From NCBI GenBank assembly GCA_030345135.1, contig CP128386.1, positions 2,939,677-3,003,676 of the forward strand: a DNA stretch of 64,000 nt, written 5' to 3'. The stretch comes from Chitinophagaceae bacterium DXS. Lineage in GTDB: Bacteria > Bacteroidota > Bacteroidia > Chitinophagales > Chitinophagaceae. Below, in pieces: positions 37,076 to 45,522 of this stretch. Each line of letters opens with the position of its first letter. Positions within the stretch are counted from its first letter, which is position 1. The notes under the pieces are model-generated. The model made no database searches. It saw only the letters and a program-made list of their open reading frames with translations, and had not been told where the DNA came from. Made by a program: the position numbers and the translations under genes.

Positions 37076-38295
37076 CCTGCAATTTTTGAAAAGACTAAGG
37101 AAGAACAATTGCCTCCAAATCCAAAGGAGTTGGACATTACGTGGTTAACCGATTCTCCTTTTAATAAACTTGTTTCCGGTTTAAAGGGAAATTCATGCAT
37201 TGGCGTTTGCAATCGCAGGTTGGGATAAATCAATCCATATTTTATAGCTAATGCTGAAAATACAGCTTCCACTCCCCCACTAGCGCCTAGTGTGTGACCT
37301 GTAAAAGATTTTGTTGAGCTCATTTTTGGATAATGCGGATCGAACAATCGCTGCACAGCCGTTCCTTCAGCAAGATCGTTGTTGTTCGTTCCGGTTCCAT
37401 GCAGGTTGATGTAATCAATATCATACGGCTGAAGACCACTCATTTGCAATGCAGCACTCATGGCTGCATAAGAACCTCTGCCATCAGGAGAAGATGCCGT
37501 TTGATGATAGGCGTCGTTCCTGTTAGCATAACCACTCAGTTGGCAATATGCCCGTTTCGATAAACTGTCAGCCACTTTCTGCGATACCAGCACCACATAA
37601 CCAGCACCCTCTCCCAGGTTCAAGCCCTGGCGGTTGTCATCAAATGGTTTGCAGAACCCGCGGTCAAGTATCATCAATGTATTAAACCCGTTTAAGGTAA
37701 ACTTTGTCATTGAATCTGTACCACCGGCGATAACCACATCCAACATATTGTGTTTGATCAACCTCGCGCCATAAAAAATAGCATTTGCAGAAGATGAACA
37801 CGCTGTACTAATGGTTGATATGTAAGAACGAATTCCCAGCGCATCGGCCGCGATTTCAGTTACCTTACCGCACTCATGATTGACAACATCCCTTAGCCGG
37901 CCTTTTTGCGGATCTTTCAAAAAATCAACAAAAAAGTTTTCCGTTTTATCCATGCCTCCAACTGTGTTAGCTGATACAAATCCGGTGCGGAGGCTTTCAA
38001 TGTTATCAATATCCGCGTCAAGCAAAGCTTCCCTTGCCGCAATCATGCTTAGCAAAGCCGTGCGGCTAGTCTTATTTGATGCACCTGCGACAGCTGCAAG
38101 TTCATCGTTGCTCATCTTTACTTCAGCAACAGGAATTTCGCCGCTGTAAAAAGACGAAAGATATTTCATCGGCCCCATTCCGGCATTGCCGCTTTCAAGC
38201 GATTGCAGGCATTCCGCCACATTATTTCCTATCGGAGAAATAATGCCGACTCCGGCTATATATACAGGTGTATGTATGTTTGTGTTACGCTCCAT
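37072..38295 (-). CDS. Beta-ketoacyl-ACP synthase, complete active site (407 aa)
   Basis: Catalytic Cys166 (ISTACSSSANA), His299 (NLHGTGTNN) and His334 (SFTGHTLGASG) are all present. The N-terminus TPVYIAGVGIISPIGNN is canonical. The protein resembles the plus-strand KS at 29636-30823 in most motifs (CSSSANAI, GARLIKxxxL, GLNLGEGA, VNHVMSNSFGFGGN), so the two KS/CLF pairs probably arose by duplication. Its stop overlaps the CLF-like gene (ATGA); the preceding 215-aa gene ends directly before it. Confidence 0.9.
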   Translation of the reverse strand: MERNTNIHTPVYIAGVGIISPIGNNVAECLQSLESGNAGMGPMKYLSSFYSGEIPVAEVKMSNDELAAVAGASNKTSRTALLSMIAAREALLDADIDNIESLRTGFVSANTVGGMDKTENFFVDFLKDPQKGRLRDVVNHECGKVTEIAADALGIRSYISTISTACSSSANAIFYGARLIKHNMLDVVIAGGTDSMTKFTLNGFNTLMILDRGFCKPFDDNRQGLNLGEGAGYVVLVSQKVADSLSKRAYCQLSGYANRNDAYHQTASSPDGRGSYAAMSAALQMSGLQPYDIDYINLHGTGTNNNDLAEGTAVQRLFDPHYPKMSSTKSFTGHTLGASGGVEAVFSALAIKYGLIYPNLRLQTPMHEFPFKPETSLLKGESVNHVMSNSFGFGGNCSSLVFSKIAG

Positions 38296-38943
38296 TTAGA
38301 TTTTCTTTCCACTGAATATCTTATCCATATTCGCTTTGTTGAATAAAATCGTATCATCGCCGGCGTTCTCAACCAGAAACAACGTTGCATGATAATCTTC
38401 ACCCAGGACATCTACCCAACCACAGATGCAAAGTTTTGTGGTTCCACTATCCATTAGACCACCAACGTAAGTTTCCATAAAACCGGCATCAAATTCGTCA
38501 AAGATAAAAAATCCGTTTTCGCCCTTAAATCCATTCCTGATGGACATTTCACCGATCATAATATTGGGTAAGGTATATACAAACAAAGCCGGACTTGCAA
38601 TCTCCTCCACAGTTTTGTAATACTTAAAATCTACGTCCAGGCTTGCATTGGCATTACCAAGAACAATGGCTATTTCTTCGGGAGCATACTTTTTCAGAGA
38701 CGGTTCGTCTTTTAATAAGATCTCCGATGCCAACCATCCAAGTTTGCTTAATGCATCCATTTTGTAAAACTTTGGGTAATCTATACCCATATGCAGATAA
38801 GCATTTACCAGGAAAGCCTGAACATCTCCGTCATGTGCTTCAAACAACCTTGTTCCATTCTTTTCGACAATGCCGTTACTTATGACGCAACTGGCAATGA
38901 TATGTTTCTCTGAACTCAATCTCTTTGGTTTACTGTTGATCAC
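38296..38943 (-). CDS. Short degenerate beta-ketoacyl synthase-like protein (215 aa)
   Basis: The protein has the strand-helix wording of the N-terminal half of a thiolase fold (EIAIVLGNANASLDVDFKYY, LPNIMIGEMSIRNGFKGENGF, TKLCICGWVDVLGEDYHATLFLVEN), but the elbow has no Cys and the C-terminal half with both His residues is missing. The frame is intact, ends directly before the next KS start, and begins directly after the previous KS stop, so it looks maintained. It may be a structural partner or scaffold for a neighbouring KS (inference). Similar short proteins sit in other flexirubin clusters, as I recall. Confidence 0.75.
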   Translation of the reverse strand: MINSKPKRLSSEKHIIASCVISNGIVEKNGTRLFEAHDGDVQAFLVNAYLHMGIDYPKFYKMDALSKLGWLASEILLKDEPSLKKYAPEEIAIVLGNANASLDVDFKYYKTVEEIASPALFVYTLPNIMIGEMSIRNGFKGENGFFIFDEFDAGFMETYVGGLMDSGTTKLCICGWVDVLGEDYHATLFLVENAGDDTILFNKANMDKIFSGKKI

Positions 38944-40077
38944 TTATTCTGCTTTGCTAAACACTACGGCGCCATTACATCCTCCGAAGCCGGATGCAAT
39001 TTTAAGACAATGTTTTAAATTCTTTTGGATGATTGTATTGGCGGCCACATTCACAGGTTTTGTAACGCCCAACTGTTGAAAACCTTTGGTAGGAATTACC
39101 AGGTTCTCTTTCATTTGCTGAAGCGTGATGATAGATTCAATCAAACCTGCGGCGCCAAGTGTATGTCCGTAATAACCTTTCAGGCTGTTGACCGGTGTAT
39201 GCTCCATCCCGGCGATGGTGATGGCTTTCGACTCCATTTCATCATTGTACATAGTAGCGGTACCGTGAGCCGAAATAAAATCCACGTCGGCATTCTGTAT
39301 GCCTGCTTCTTTTACTGCTTTTTGTAAAACATGGCTAAGCTCCATTCCTGTTCGGGACGGACCTGAAATATGGTTGGCGTCGTTACCGGTCGCACCGCCT
39401 GTTACTTTTATGCTTTTAGCGTCCTGCTTATTGGAAGAGAGAATAATTGTAGCTGCACCTTCCCCAAGGTTAATTCCGGTTCTGTCAGCATCAAATGGCT
39501 TACACGGCTCTGCGCTCACTGCCTGGAAAGATTGAAAACCGGACATCACAAATTTGGTGATGACATCAGCCCCTACTACCACTGCATTTTCATAAATACC
39601 GGATTGAATCAACCGCATGCCTGTGACAATTCCTAACAAACCGGAAATACATGCGTTAGAGACAATCAAAGGCTTATTAGCGAAATGAAAATGATCGGCA
39701 ACCAGTTGCGCGGATGTGTGCAATGCCACTCTTTTTCTTAGTGCTTCATTATTTTCCTCAGTTTCAATCAGACTGATATTACCCTTGGTGGAAGAGATGA
39801 TCAGGATGGTGTTTTTGCTGGTTATATCCAGGTTGGCGCTACTAAGCGTTGCTTCGATGGAGGCAATCAGCAATTGTTCAAAGTGGGTGTACTTGTCACC
39901 CATGAAAAGTTCACAACCGGCAGGGAATAAAGACGCGTAAAAAGGTTCGTCAGCGATCTTTTTATCCTCATGCAACTGAACACCTGAAACAGACTGTTTA
40001 AGCTGTTGAAAGTTTTCAGCGGTACTGAATCCGAGTGGAGAAATAATGTTATCAGCGATAATAAAAACTTCTTTCAT
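38944..40077 (-). CDS. Beta-ketoacyl-ACP synthase, complete active site (377 aa)
   Basis: The ATG at 40077 (MKEVFIIADNIISPLGF) gives a proper N-terminus; an upstream ATG at 40101 only adds eight residues. Cys143 (SNACISGLLG), His271 (SAHGTATMYND) and His305 (YYGHTLGAAG) form the triad. The elbow CISGL differs from the CSSSANA of the other polyene KSs, so it probably has another substrate or step, for example initiation on the aryl starter (inference). It directly precedes the 215-aa KS-like gene. A transposase gene separates it from the dehydratase upstream. Confidence 0.9.
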   Translation of the reverse strand: MKEVFIIADNIISPLGFSTAENFQQLKQSVSGVQLHEDKKIADEPFYASLFPAGCELFMGDKYTHFEQLLIASIEATLSSANLDITSKNTILIISSTKGNISLIETEENNEALRKRVALHTSAQLVADHFHFANKPLIVSNACISGLLGIVTGMRLIQSGIYENAVVVGADVITKFVMSGFQSFQAVSAEPCKPFDADRTGINLGEGAATIILSSNKQDAKSIKVTGGATGNDANHISGPSRTGMELSHVLQKAVKEAGIQNADVDFISAHGTATMYNDEMESKAITIAGMEHTPVNSLKGYYGHTLGAAGLIESIITLQQMKENLVIPTKGFQQLGVTKPVNVAANTIIQKNLKHCLKIASGFGGCNGAVVFSKAE

Positions 40078-40217
40078 AATGATCCTATGCGGAAATACCA
40101 AATAATATCATCCGACGCTACAATTTCCGGTATTCAGCATGGTAAAATGTAGCATGGATTATCCTTCCCCCAGCCGTCATAAGTCAACTATGGGAATTCT
40201 AAAAATCAAAAATAGCT

Positions 40218-40679
40218 TTAATCATACCATTCGAACAAATATTTGGCATCGTGGTCTACTTCAAATTTGTTTAAAAGTCGCAAATATTCATCCTTAAATG
40301 ATGTTTTTTGATGATGTATTTTCTGATCGCGAATGTATGCGTAGACGCTGCTTAACTGCGAATGGGAATACGAAAATACACCGTAACCTTCCTGCCAGGA
40401 AAAATGCCCTGCTACAAATTGGCGTTTATTAATAAAGTTTGCTGAGTTGTTTTTAACATCCCGTGCCATATCGGAGATTAGCATTGAAGGACGCAAGCCA
40501 ATAAATACATGAATGTGATCCGGCATTCCATTTACAATTATCGATTTTTGACCTTTCTGTGTAATTATTCCCGAAATGTATTGATAAAGTTCGTCATCCC
40601 AGTCTTTGTGTATCAAGTTTTGTCTTCCTTTTACAGCGAAAATAATTTGGATATAGATTTGTGAGAATGTTCCGGCCAT
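40218..40679 (-). mobile_element. Y1 (IS200/RAYT-like) transposase
   Basis: The 153-aa protein has the HUH motif in MPDHIHVFIGL (His55-Ile-His57) and the nucleophile region YAYIRDQKIHH, with Tyr115 spaced YxxxQ as in IS200/IS605 TnpA. There is no TnpB. Such single-domain transposases cut and join single-stranded DNA at hairpins. A 1.5-kb field of large palindromes starts ~100 bases upstream of its start codon, the arrangement expected of a REP-associated tyrosine transposase and its targets. The reading frame is complete, so it may be active. Confidence 0.85.
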
Positions 40680-40780
40680 GCTGGTTAAAGTTTAGGGAGA
40701 ATAGAAAAATAATTGACGCAAATTAACCTGTTCCCTCTGAATAAATTATATTTTTTTATACTCAACAGTTGTTGAGGAGA

Positions 40781-41050
40781 ATAATGTCACCCCGTCGGGG
40801 TTTAACGAGGATGTTGCCGATTGCTATAATAATTTCATCCCTTCGGGATTGGTGCTAAACGCGAGAATTAGAATAGCAAAAACGAACAATAAAACTTTTT
40901 AAACATAGGTAACCCTATTTGACATATAGACCTTTAAATTGAAAGGCCACTTAACACCTATGACAGCGTGGAAACAAATCCCGAAGGATGAAATTATTAT
41001 AGAAGAATATAAAGTGATTAACAAAACCTGAAGGGGTGACATTATTCTTA
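40781..41050. repeat. Large palindromic element, copy A
   Basis: The ~270-base element has inverted arms. The outer part is AATAATGTCACCCCGTCGGG paired with CCTGAAGGGGTGACATTATT; the inner part is ATAATAATTTCATCC paired with GGATGAAATTATTATAG. Each arm includes a small hairpin (ACCCCGTCGGGGT, ATCCCTTCGGGAT). The centre (~100 bases) is unique AT-rich text. Two head-to-head REP units around a spacer is the REPIN layout. Confidence 0.85.
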
Positions 41051-41060
41051 TTTAGATAAT

Positions 41061-41140
41061 AAATTATCCCTGTTCCCAATAAACAGCTTCATCTCATAAC
41101 TTGTGATGATGGTTTCGTTGAACCAAATTTTACCCTCAAT
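41061..41140 (-). pseudogene. Diverged duplicate of the 3' end of the dehydratase gene (copy 1)
   Basis: These ~80 bases match the last ~26 codons of the gene at 42272-42688 (real end at 42272-42352), with roughly a dozen differences. Read on the minus strand they would encode a similar ending (EGKIWFNE ... EMKLFIG). No start or rest of the gene is present. Confidence 0.75.
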
Positions 41141-41415
41141 TTATGTCTCCCCGTGGCGGTTTAACGAGGATGTTGCCGGTTGCTATAATAATTTCATCCC
41201 TTCGGGATTGGAGCCAAATGCGAGAGTTAGAATAGCAAGAACGAACAATAAAACTTTTTAAACATAGGGAAATCTATTTGACATGTAGACCTTTAGTTGA
41301 AAGGTCACCCACACACGACACATTCGAAACAAATCCCGAAGGGATAAAATTATTATAGAAGAACATAAAGTGATTAACAAAACCCCGAAGAGGTGACATT
41401 ACCCGTATTTCGATA
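41141..41415. repeat. Large palindromic element, copy B
   Basis: Same architecture as copy A: left arm with TGTCTCCCCGTGGCGGTTTA and ATCCCTTCGGGATTGG, right arm with AAATCCCGAAGGGATAAAAT and CCCCGAAGAGGTGACATTA. Several base changes weaken the outermost hairpin. Confidence 0.8.
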
Positions 41416-41436
41416 ATTAATTGTTCCTGCTCCCCT

Positions 41437-41905
41437 AGTTTCTATAATAATTTCATCCATGCAGGATTAGAGGCAAACGTGAGAATTAGTAATGTCACCC
41501 CGTCGGGGTTTAACGAGGATGATTTCAGTTTCTATAATAATATCATCCCTTCGGGATTAGAGCCAAACGCGAGAATTAAAATAGCAGGAACGAACAATAA
41601 AACATTCTAAACATAGGTAAATCAATTTGACACGCAAACCTTTAAGGCGAAAGGTGACTAGACACACGACGCCGTCGAAACAAATCCCTTTGGGATTGGA
41701 GCCAAACGCGAGAACTAGAATACCAAGAGCGAATAATGAAACTTTTAACCTAAGTAAACATATTTTACAATGTAGACTTTTAAGTTGAAAGGCCACTAAA
41801 CACATACGACAGCGTCGATACAAATCCCGAAGGGATGAAATTATTATAGAAGAACATAAAGCGATTTATAAAACCCCGAAGGGGTGACATTATTCTTATT
41901 TCGAT
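41437..41905. repeat. Rearranged/nested palindromic elements, copy C
   Basis: This stretch holds parts of at least two elements joined together: an inner-arm fragment (41437-41489), a full left arm at 41490-41575 with AATGTCACCCCGTCGGGGTT, a centre, a second inner arm (~41685-41710), another centre, and a normal right arm ending in CCCCGAAGGGGTGACATTAT. It looks like a product of recombination between elements. Confidence 0.75.
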
Positions 41906-41910
41906 AAATT

Positions 41911-41990
41911 AATTATTCTTGCTCCCCAATAAACAACTTCATCTCACAACTTGCGATAATGTTTTCGTTGAGCCAAATTTTGCCCTCAAT
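41911..41990 (-). pseudogene. Near-identical duplicate of the 3' end of the dehydratase gene (copy 2)
   Basis: About 78 of these 80 bases run in parallel with 42272-42352, the real gene end, with only a few differences. They encode the same ending ENIIASCEMKLFIG on the minus strand. The copy is followed directly by the left end of element D, exactly as copy 1 is followed by element B. Confidence 0.8.
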
Positions 41991-42262
41991 TTATGTCACC
42001 CCGTCCGTGTTTAACGAGGATGTTGCCGGTTGCTATAATAATTTCATCCCTTCGGGATTGGTGCCAAACGCGAGAATTTGAATAGCAAGAACGAACCATA
42101 AAACTTTTTAAATATGGATAACCCTATTTTACATCTAGACCATTAAGTTGAAAGGCCTCTAAACACCTATGATAGTGTGGAAACAAATCCCGAAGGGATG
42201 AAATTGTTATAGAAGAACATAAAGCGATTTATAAAACCCCGAAGGGGTGACATTATTCTTAT
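41991..42262. repeat. Large palindromic element, copy D
   Basis: A complete element of ~272 bases: left arm TTATGTCACCCCGTCCGTGT and ATCCCTTCGGGATTGG, right arm AAATCCCGAAGGGATGAAAT and CCCCGAAGGGGTGACATTAT. It ends 10 bases before the stop codon of the dehydratase-like gene. Confidence 0.85.
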
Positions 42263-42271
42263 TTCGATAAA

Positions 42272-42688
42272 TTAATTATTCCTGCCCCCTATAAACAACT
42301 TCATCTCACAACTTGCGATAATGTTTTCGTTGAGCCAAATTTTGCCCTCAATAATTGTAACATTAAATACCTGGTTTTTTATAACAACTTCGGTGACAAT
42401 CTCATCGTTGATGACAGGCAAATCAAAAACCTCAAAATTTTTAATGGCGCCGATAAACCCCGTTGCAACAGGTTTATTTTCCTGTTGAGCTTTAAATCCC
42501 GCTCCGGCAGCGGCTGTCTGGGCAATATTTTCCAGCAGCCCCGGTTCTTTGAAAAAACCATTTTCTACAAATACATTTTCTTCAACAATCCTGAAACTCG
42601 TCCGCGCCGTAGTTTCATCCGCTTGCAGTAAGCGGTCTACCATTACAAAAGGTGGAGCTTGTGGTATGAGGGAAAGAATGTCTTGCAT
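42272..42688 (-). CDS. Hotdog-fold dehydratase-like protein (138 aa)
   Basis: The ATG at 42688 (MQDILSLIPQAPPFVMVDRLL) gives the usual FabZ/ApeP-like start; the frame upstream runs through a hairpin and is not credible. FFKEPGLLENIAQTAAAGAG keeps the catalytic Glu53, but the His of the GHFP motif is absent. In aryl-polyene systems dehydratase-type hotdog proteins work together; this Glu-only protein and the His-only protein at 35112-35474 could complement each other (inference). Two partial duplicates of its last 80 bases lie downstream among palindromic elements. Confidence 0.75.
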   Translation of the reverse strand: MQDILSLIPQAPPFVMVDRLLQADETTARTSFRIVEENVFVENGFFKEPGLLENIAQTAAAGAGFKAQQENKPVATGFIGAIKNFEVFDLPVINDEIVTEVVIKNQVFNVTIIEGKIWLNENIIASCEMKLFIGGRNN

Positions 42689-42726
42689 AACTGTTTTTTG
42701 AGGCGTGAGAAGAAAGGGATGAGGCA

Positions 42727-42790
42727 TGAGGCTTAAGGTGTGAGGTTTAAGGCGGGGCATGAGGTTTGAAACCTTACACCTTAAGCCTCA
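42727..42790. repeat. Strong hairpin between the dehydratase and FabG genes
   Basis: TGAGGCTTAAGGTGTGAGG (from 42727) pairs with the reverse complement of CCTTACACCTTAAGCCTCA (to 42790); arms of 22 bases differ at one position. It lies within the operon upstream of the dehydratase start, so it could lower read-through or protect mRNA. Confidence 0.8.
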
Positions 42791-42803
42791 TACCTCTCAC
42801 CTA

Positions 42804-43532
42804 TCAAGAGTATAGCCCACCGTTAATTGACAATACCTGGGCCGTTATGTATCCCGCATCCGGTGAAGCCAGAAACCCTACAGCGTGGGCAACTTCTTCG
42901 GGTTGGCCAAAGCGGCGTGCTGGTACCAATTTCTGAATATCTTTTTCTTCAATGCCTTCAATCATATCTGTTTTAATGAAACCGGGAGCCACGGCATTGA
43001 CGGTAATATTCTGGCGCGCAACCTCCTGTGCCAGCGCTTTTGTTGCGCCGATAACGCCGGCTTTTGCCGCCGAATAATTGGTTTGACCGGGCAAACCTTT
43101 CAGTCCGGAAAGTGACACTACATTAATAATGCGGCCATATTTTTTCAGCATCATACCATTCAGTACCAGGCGCGTTACGTAAAAGAAACTATCCAGGTTT
43201 GTTCTAATCACATTATCCCACTGTTCATCCTGCATCCAGGTCATCAATACATCTTCCTTTATACCCGCATTGTTAACAAGCACTTCAATGTATTTATCCT
43301 CGTTCACTTCAATCCATTTGGCCAGCACCTGCTGAATCTGCTGCTTGTCAGAAACATCAAACTGCAGCAACTCTCCTTCACTACCAGCCTGGTTTACCAG
43401 TTCAAGTGTATTATTTGCTTCACGATCGTTCGACCTGTAATTGATAATCACATAATAACCCATTGCAGCCAGCTTAACACAAATCGCCCTTCCGATGCCC
43501 CGGGAGCCTCCTGTTACTAAAGCACATTTCAT
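42804..43532 (-). CDS. FabG-type 3-oxoacyl-ACP reductase
   Basis: The sequence has ALVTGGSRGIGRAICVKL (TGxxxGIG), VNNAGIKEDVL (NNAG), a catalytic Ser-Tyr-Lys set in VVSLSGLKGLPGQTNYSAAKAG, and VAPGFIKTDM. At 242 aa it is a normal-length FabG SDR. It should reduce each 3-oxoacyl-ACP in polyene elongation. It lies 47 bases after the ammonia-lyase gene in the same direction. No other FabG-type reductase is seen in the cluster. Confidence 0.9.
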   Translation of the reverse strand: MKCALVTGGSRGIGRAICVKLAAMGYYVIINYRSNDREANNTLELVNQAGSEGELLQFDVSDKQQIQQVLAKWIEVNEDKYIEVLVNNAGIKEDVLMTWMQDEQWDNVIRTNLDSFFYVTRLVLNGMMLKKYGRIINVVSLSGLKGLPGQTNYSAAKAGVIGATKALAQEVARQNITVNAVAPGFIKTDMIEGIEEKDIQKLVPARRFGQPEEVAHAVGFLASPDAGYITAQVLSINGGLYS

Positions 43533-43579
43533 TGCCGTTAATTATATTGGTTTAAGATGCTTGCTTAGTATTGATTTAT

Positions 43580-45145
43580 TCAGTTTTCGTCGTGCGCTTT
43601 AAATGAGATCAGCTCGGCTGAAGATTCCAAAAAGCTCTTCACATTCTTCAGGTCTTTATATTTTGGAAAATCTTCAACAAAACGCGGAAAGACCTCTCTT
43701 ATCTGTGTGTAAACTTTATGTGTCAGCGGTGACAATTTTTCCTGGCAATTCAGGTAATCAATAGCCTGCATAATTGCCATGATTTGTATACTTAATACAG
43801 TATATGAATTGTCAATCACTTTTTTGGCGATCAATGCTGCATTGCTTCCCATGCTCACGATGTCCTGGTTATCGTTATTGTTGGAGATACTATGTACATA
43901 CATAGGAAACGACAGGGTCTGATTTTCCGCTGTTGTTGAAGTTGCGGTAAACTGCATGCCCTGCATGCCGAAGTTTAAACCTAACACACCCAGGTTTACA
44001 AAGGGAGGGAACTTCTGATTGAGCTTATCGTTCAATAAATAATTCAATTGTCTTTCAGAAAGCATACAGAGCTTTGTGATGGCAATCTTCAATTTGTCCA
44101 TTTCCAGTGAGACATAGTCCCCGTGAAAATTACCTCCGTGGAAAATATTGTAATTAATATGATCAACAACCGGGTTATCATTTACTGAGTTCAGCTCATC
44201 CACAACAGTTTTTTCCGCATTAAAAATGGTATCGTAAACTGGTCCCAGAACCTGTGTAACGCAGCGCAGGGAATAATACTCCTGCACTTTGTCTTCAAAA
44301 ACTTCCTGTAAAATAACATTGTCGCCGTTGTACAAATGCTCAGAACGGTTGCGGATCATTCCGCTGCCTTTTAATACATCCCGCATCATGGTGGCAATGC
44401 GGTTCTGGCCTTTGTGGTGTTTTACAATATTCAACTCATAAGAGTAATGGTCATTGTAAGCCTCCACAATTTCATTCATCATTGCAGACAGGATAACGGA
44501 CCATTCCAGCAGTTTTCTCGCCTGCATAATATTGACCATGCCAATGCCGGTCATTGCAGATGTTCCGTTTAAAATAGCCAGTCCTTCCCTCGCGTGAATA
44601 CTAAGGGGCTTTATATTACACCTGTTAAATACTTCAATTGTCGGCTGAATCTTGTCTTCATAAACAACCTCGCCTTCGCCTATCAGTACCAGGCCGAGAT
44701 GCGCCAGTTGTACCAGGTCGCCACTTGCTCCAACACCCCCATGCTCGTAAACACAGGGATAGATATTGTTATTGATGAGTTCTTTAAGCAGGATTACAAC
44801 ATCTATATGTACACCTGAATATCCACGCATAAGGCTGTTCAACCTTGCGATCATCAGCGCCTTGATAAGGTGCGGTTGCAGCAGGTTGCCACTCCCCGAG
44901 CTGTGACTCCGGATAAGATTATATTGAAGCTGCAACAGGTTTTCTTCACTCACCTTGTATTGAGCCATTGGCCCAAAACCCGTGTTAATACCATAAATAA
45001 CTTTATTTGCCGAAAAACTTACCAGGAAACGATAATTGGTATCTACCCTTTCCAGATCTTCTTTTTGTAATACAACTTCCTTTCCGTTAAACAGAATATC
45101 AGAAAAATCTTCTAACGAAAGCGTGCCTTGTCCAATAGCTATCAT
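43580..45145 (-). CDS. Tyrosine ammonia-lyase (HAL/PAL/TAL family)
   Basis: The MIO cofactor forms from Ala140-Ser141-Gly142 in GGVGASGDLVQL; the catalytic loop Tyr is in VIYGINTGFGP. Selectivity positions read Ser80-His81 (LIRSHSSGSG), as in histidine lyases, but the whole protein closely resembles the tyrosine ammonia-lyase of Flavobacterium johnsoniae as I remember it, including NTGFGPMAQY and YNLIRSHSSG. The enzyme deaminates tyrosine to 4-coumarate, the flexirubin starter. The ATG at 45145 is preferred over a TTG at 45151. A ~375-base gap separates it from the ligase upstream. Confidence 0.85.
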   Translation of the reverse strand: MIAIGQGTLSLEDFSDILFNGKEVVLQKEDLERVDTNYRFLVSFSANKVIYGINTGFGPMAQYKVSEENLLQLQYNLIRSHSSGSGNLLQPHLIKALMIARLNSLMRGYSGVHIDVVILLKELINNNIYPCVYEHGGVGASGDLVQLAHLGLVLIGEGEVVYEDKIQPTIEVFNRCNIKPLSIHAREGLAILNGTSAMTGIGMVNIMQARKLLEWSVILSAMMNEIVEAYNDHYSYELNIVKHHKGQNRIATMMRDVLKGSGMIRNRSEHLYNGDNVILQEVFEDKVQEYYSLRCVTQVLGPVYDTIFNAEKTVVDELNSVNDNPVVDHINYNIFHGGNFHGDYVSLEMDKLKIAITKLCMLSERQLNYLLNDKLNQKFPPFVNLGVLGLNFGMQGMQFTATSTTAENQTLSFPMYVHSISNNNDNQDIVSMGSNAALIAKKVIDNSYTVLSIQIMAIMQAIDYLNCQEKLSPLTHKVYTQIREVFPRFVEDFPKYKDLKNVKSFLESSAELISFKAHDEN

Positions 45146-45522
45146 GGGCAAAATTAATTTATCAGGATCGCGGGACGCATAAGCACGAATCAGAAAAGTA
45201 CGCCATGTGTACTTCCTTCAGGCAATACGTAGCTTAAAGCCCTGGTTTAAAAGCCGCAAAAATATATAAAAGCAGGCAAATTTAGGTTGAGCTGGCTAGT
45301 CAACCAGCTTGAATTTTAGCAAAATACGCCTGTCAAACAGATTGGACAAACAATACAGGTGGATTTTGACTTAGCATTGTTAGCCAGATACGATTTACGA
45401 AGTCCGCCAGCGCCGGACGCGCATTCAGACGTGTACGAAGTACCCAATTCCCGGCCAACTCATTTTAGCTAACACCCTAAGGAATCATCATTGTATACTA
45501 AATCTAAATTTCAAATCCTTTA
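45146..45522. other. Spacer upstream of the ammonia-lyase gene
   Basis: No gene is seen. A small inverted repeat, AAGTAC (45196-45201) with GTACTT (45209-45214), is present. The stretch probably holds a promoter for the ammonia-lyase gene, but none stands out. Confidence 0.4.

Noticed and set aside
38296-38943. Calling the 215-aa KS-like gene a pseudogene
   Set aside because: Frame is intact and packed stop-to-start with both neighbours; no sign of decay within the gene itself.
41557-41823. 88-codon minus-strand frame inside the palindromic elements
   Set aside because: It is made of element arms and centres and changes between copies; no protein features.
40781-42262. Repeat array that might be called CRISPR
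   Set aside because: Repeats are ~270 bases, palindromic, irregularly spaced and joined to gene-end copies, with no short unique spacers and no cas genes.
45149-45156. TAATTTTG (minus strand) as promoter box of the ammonia-lyase gene
   Set aside because: It ends 3 bases before the ATG, too close for a transcription start upstream of the codon.
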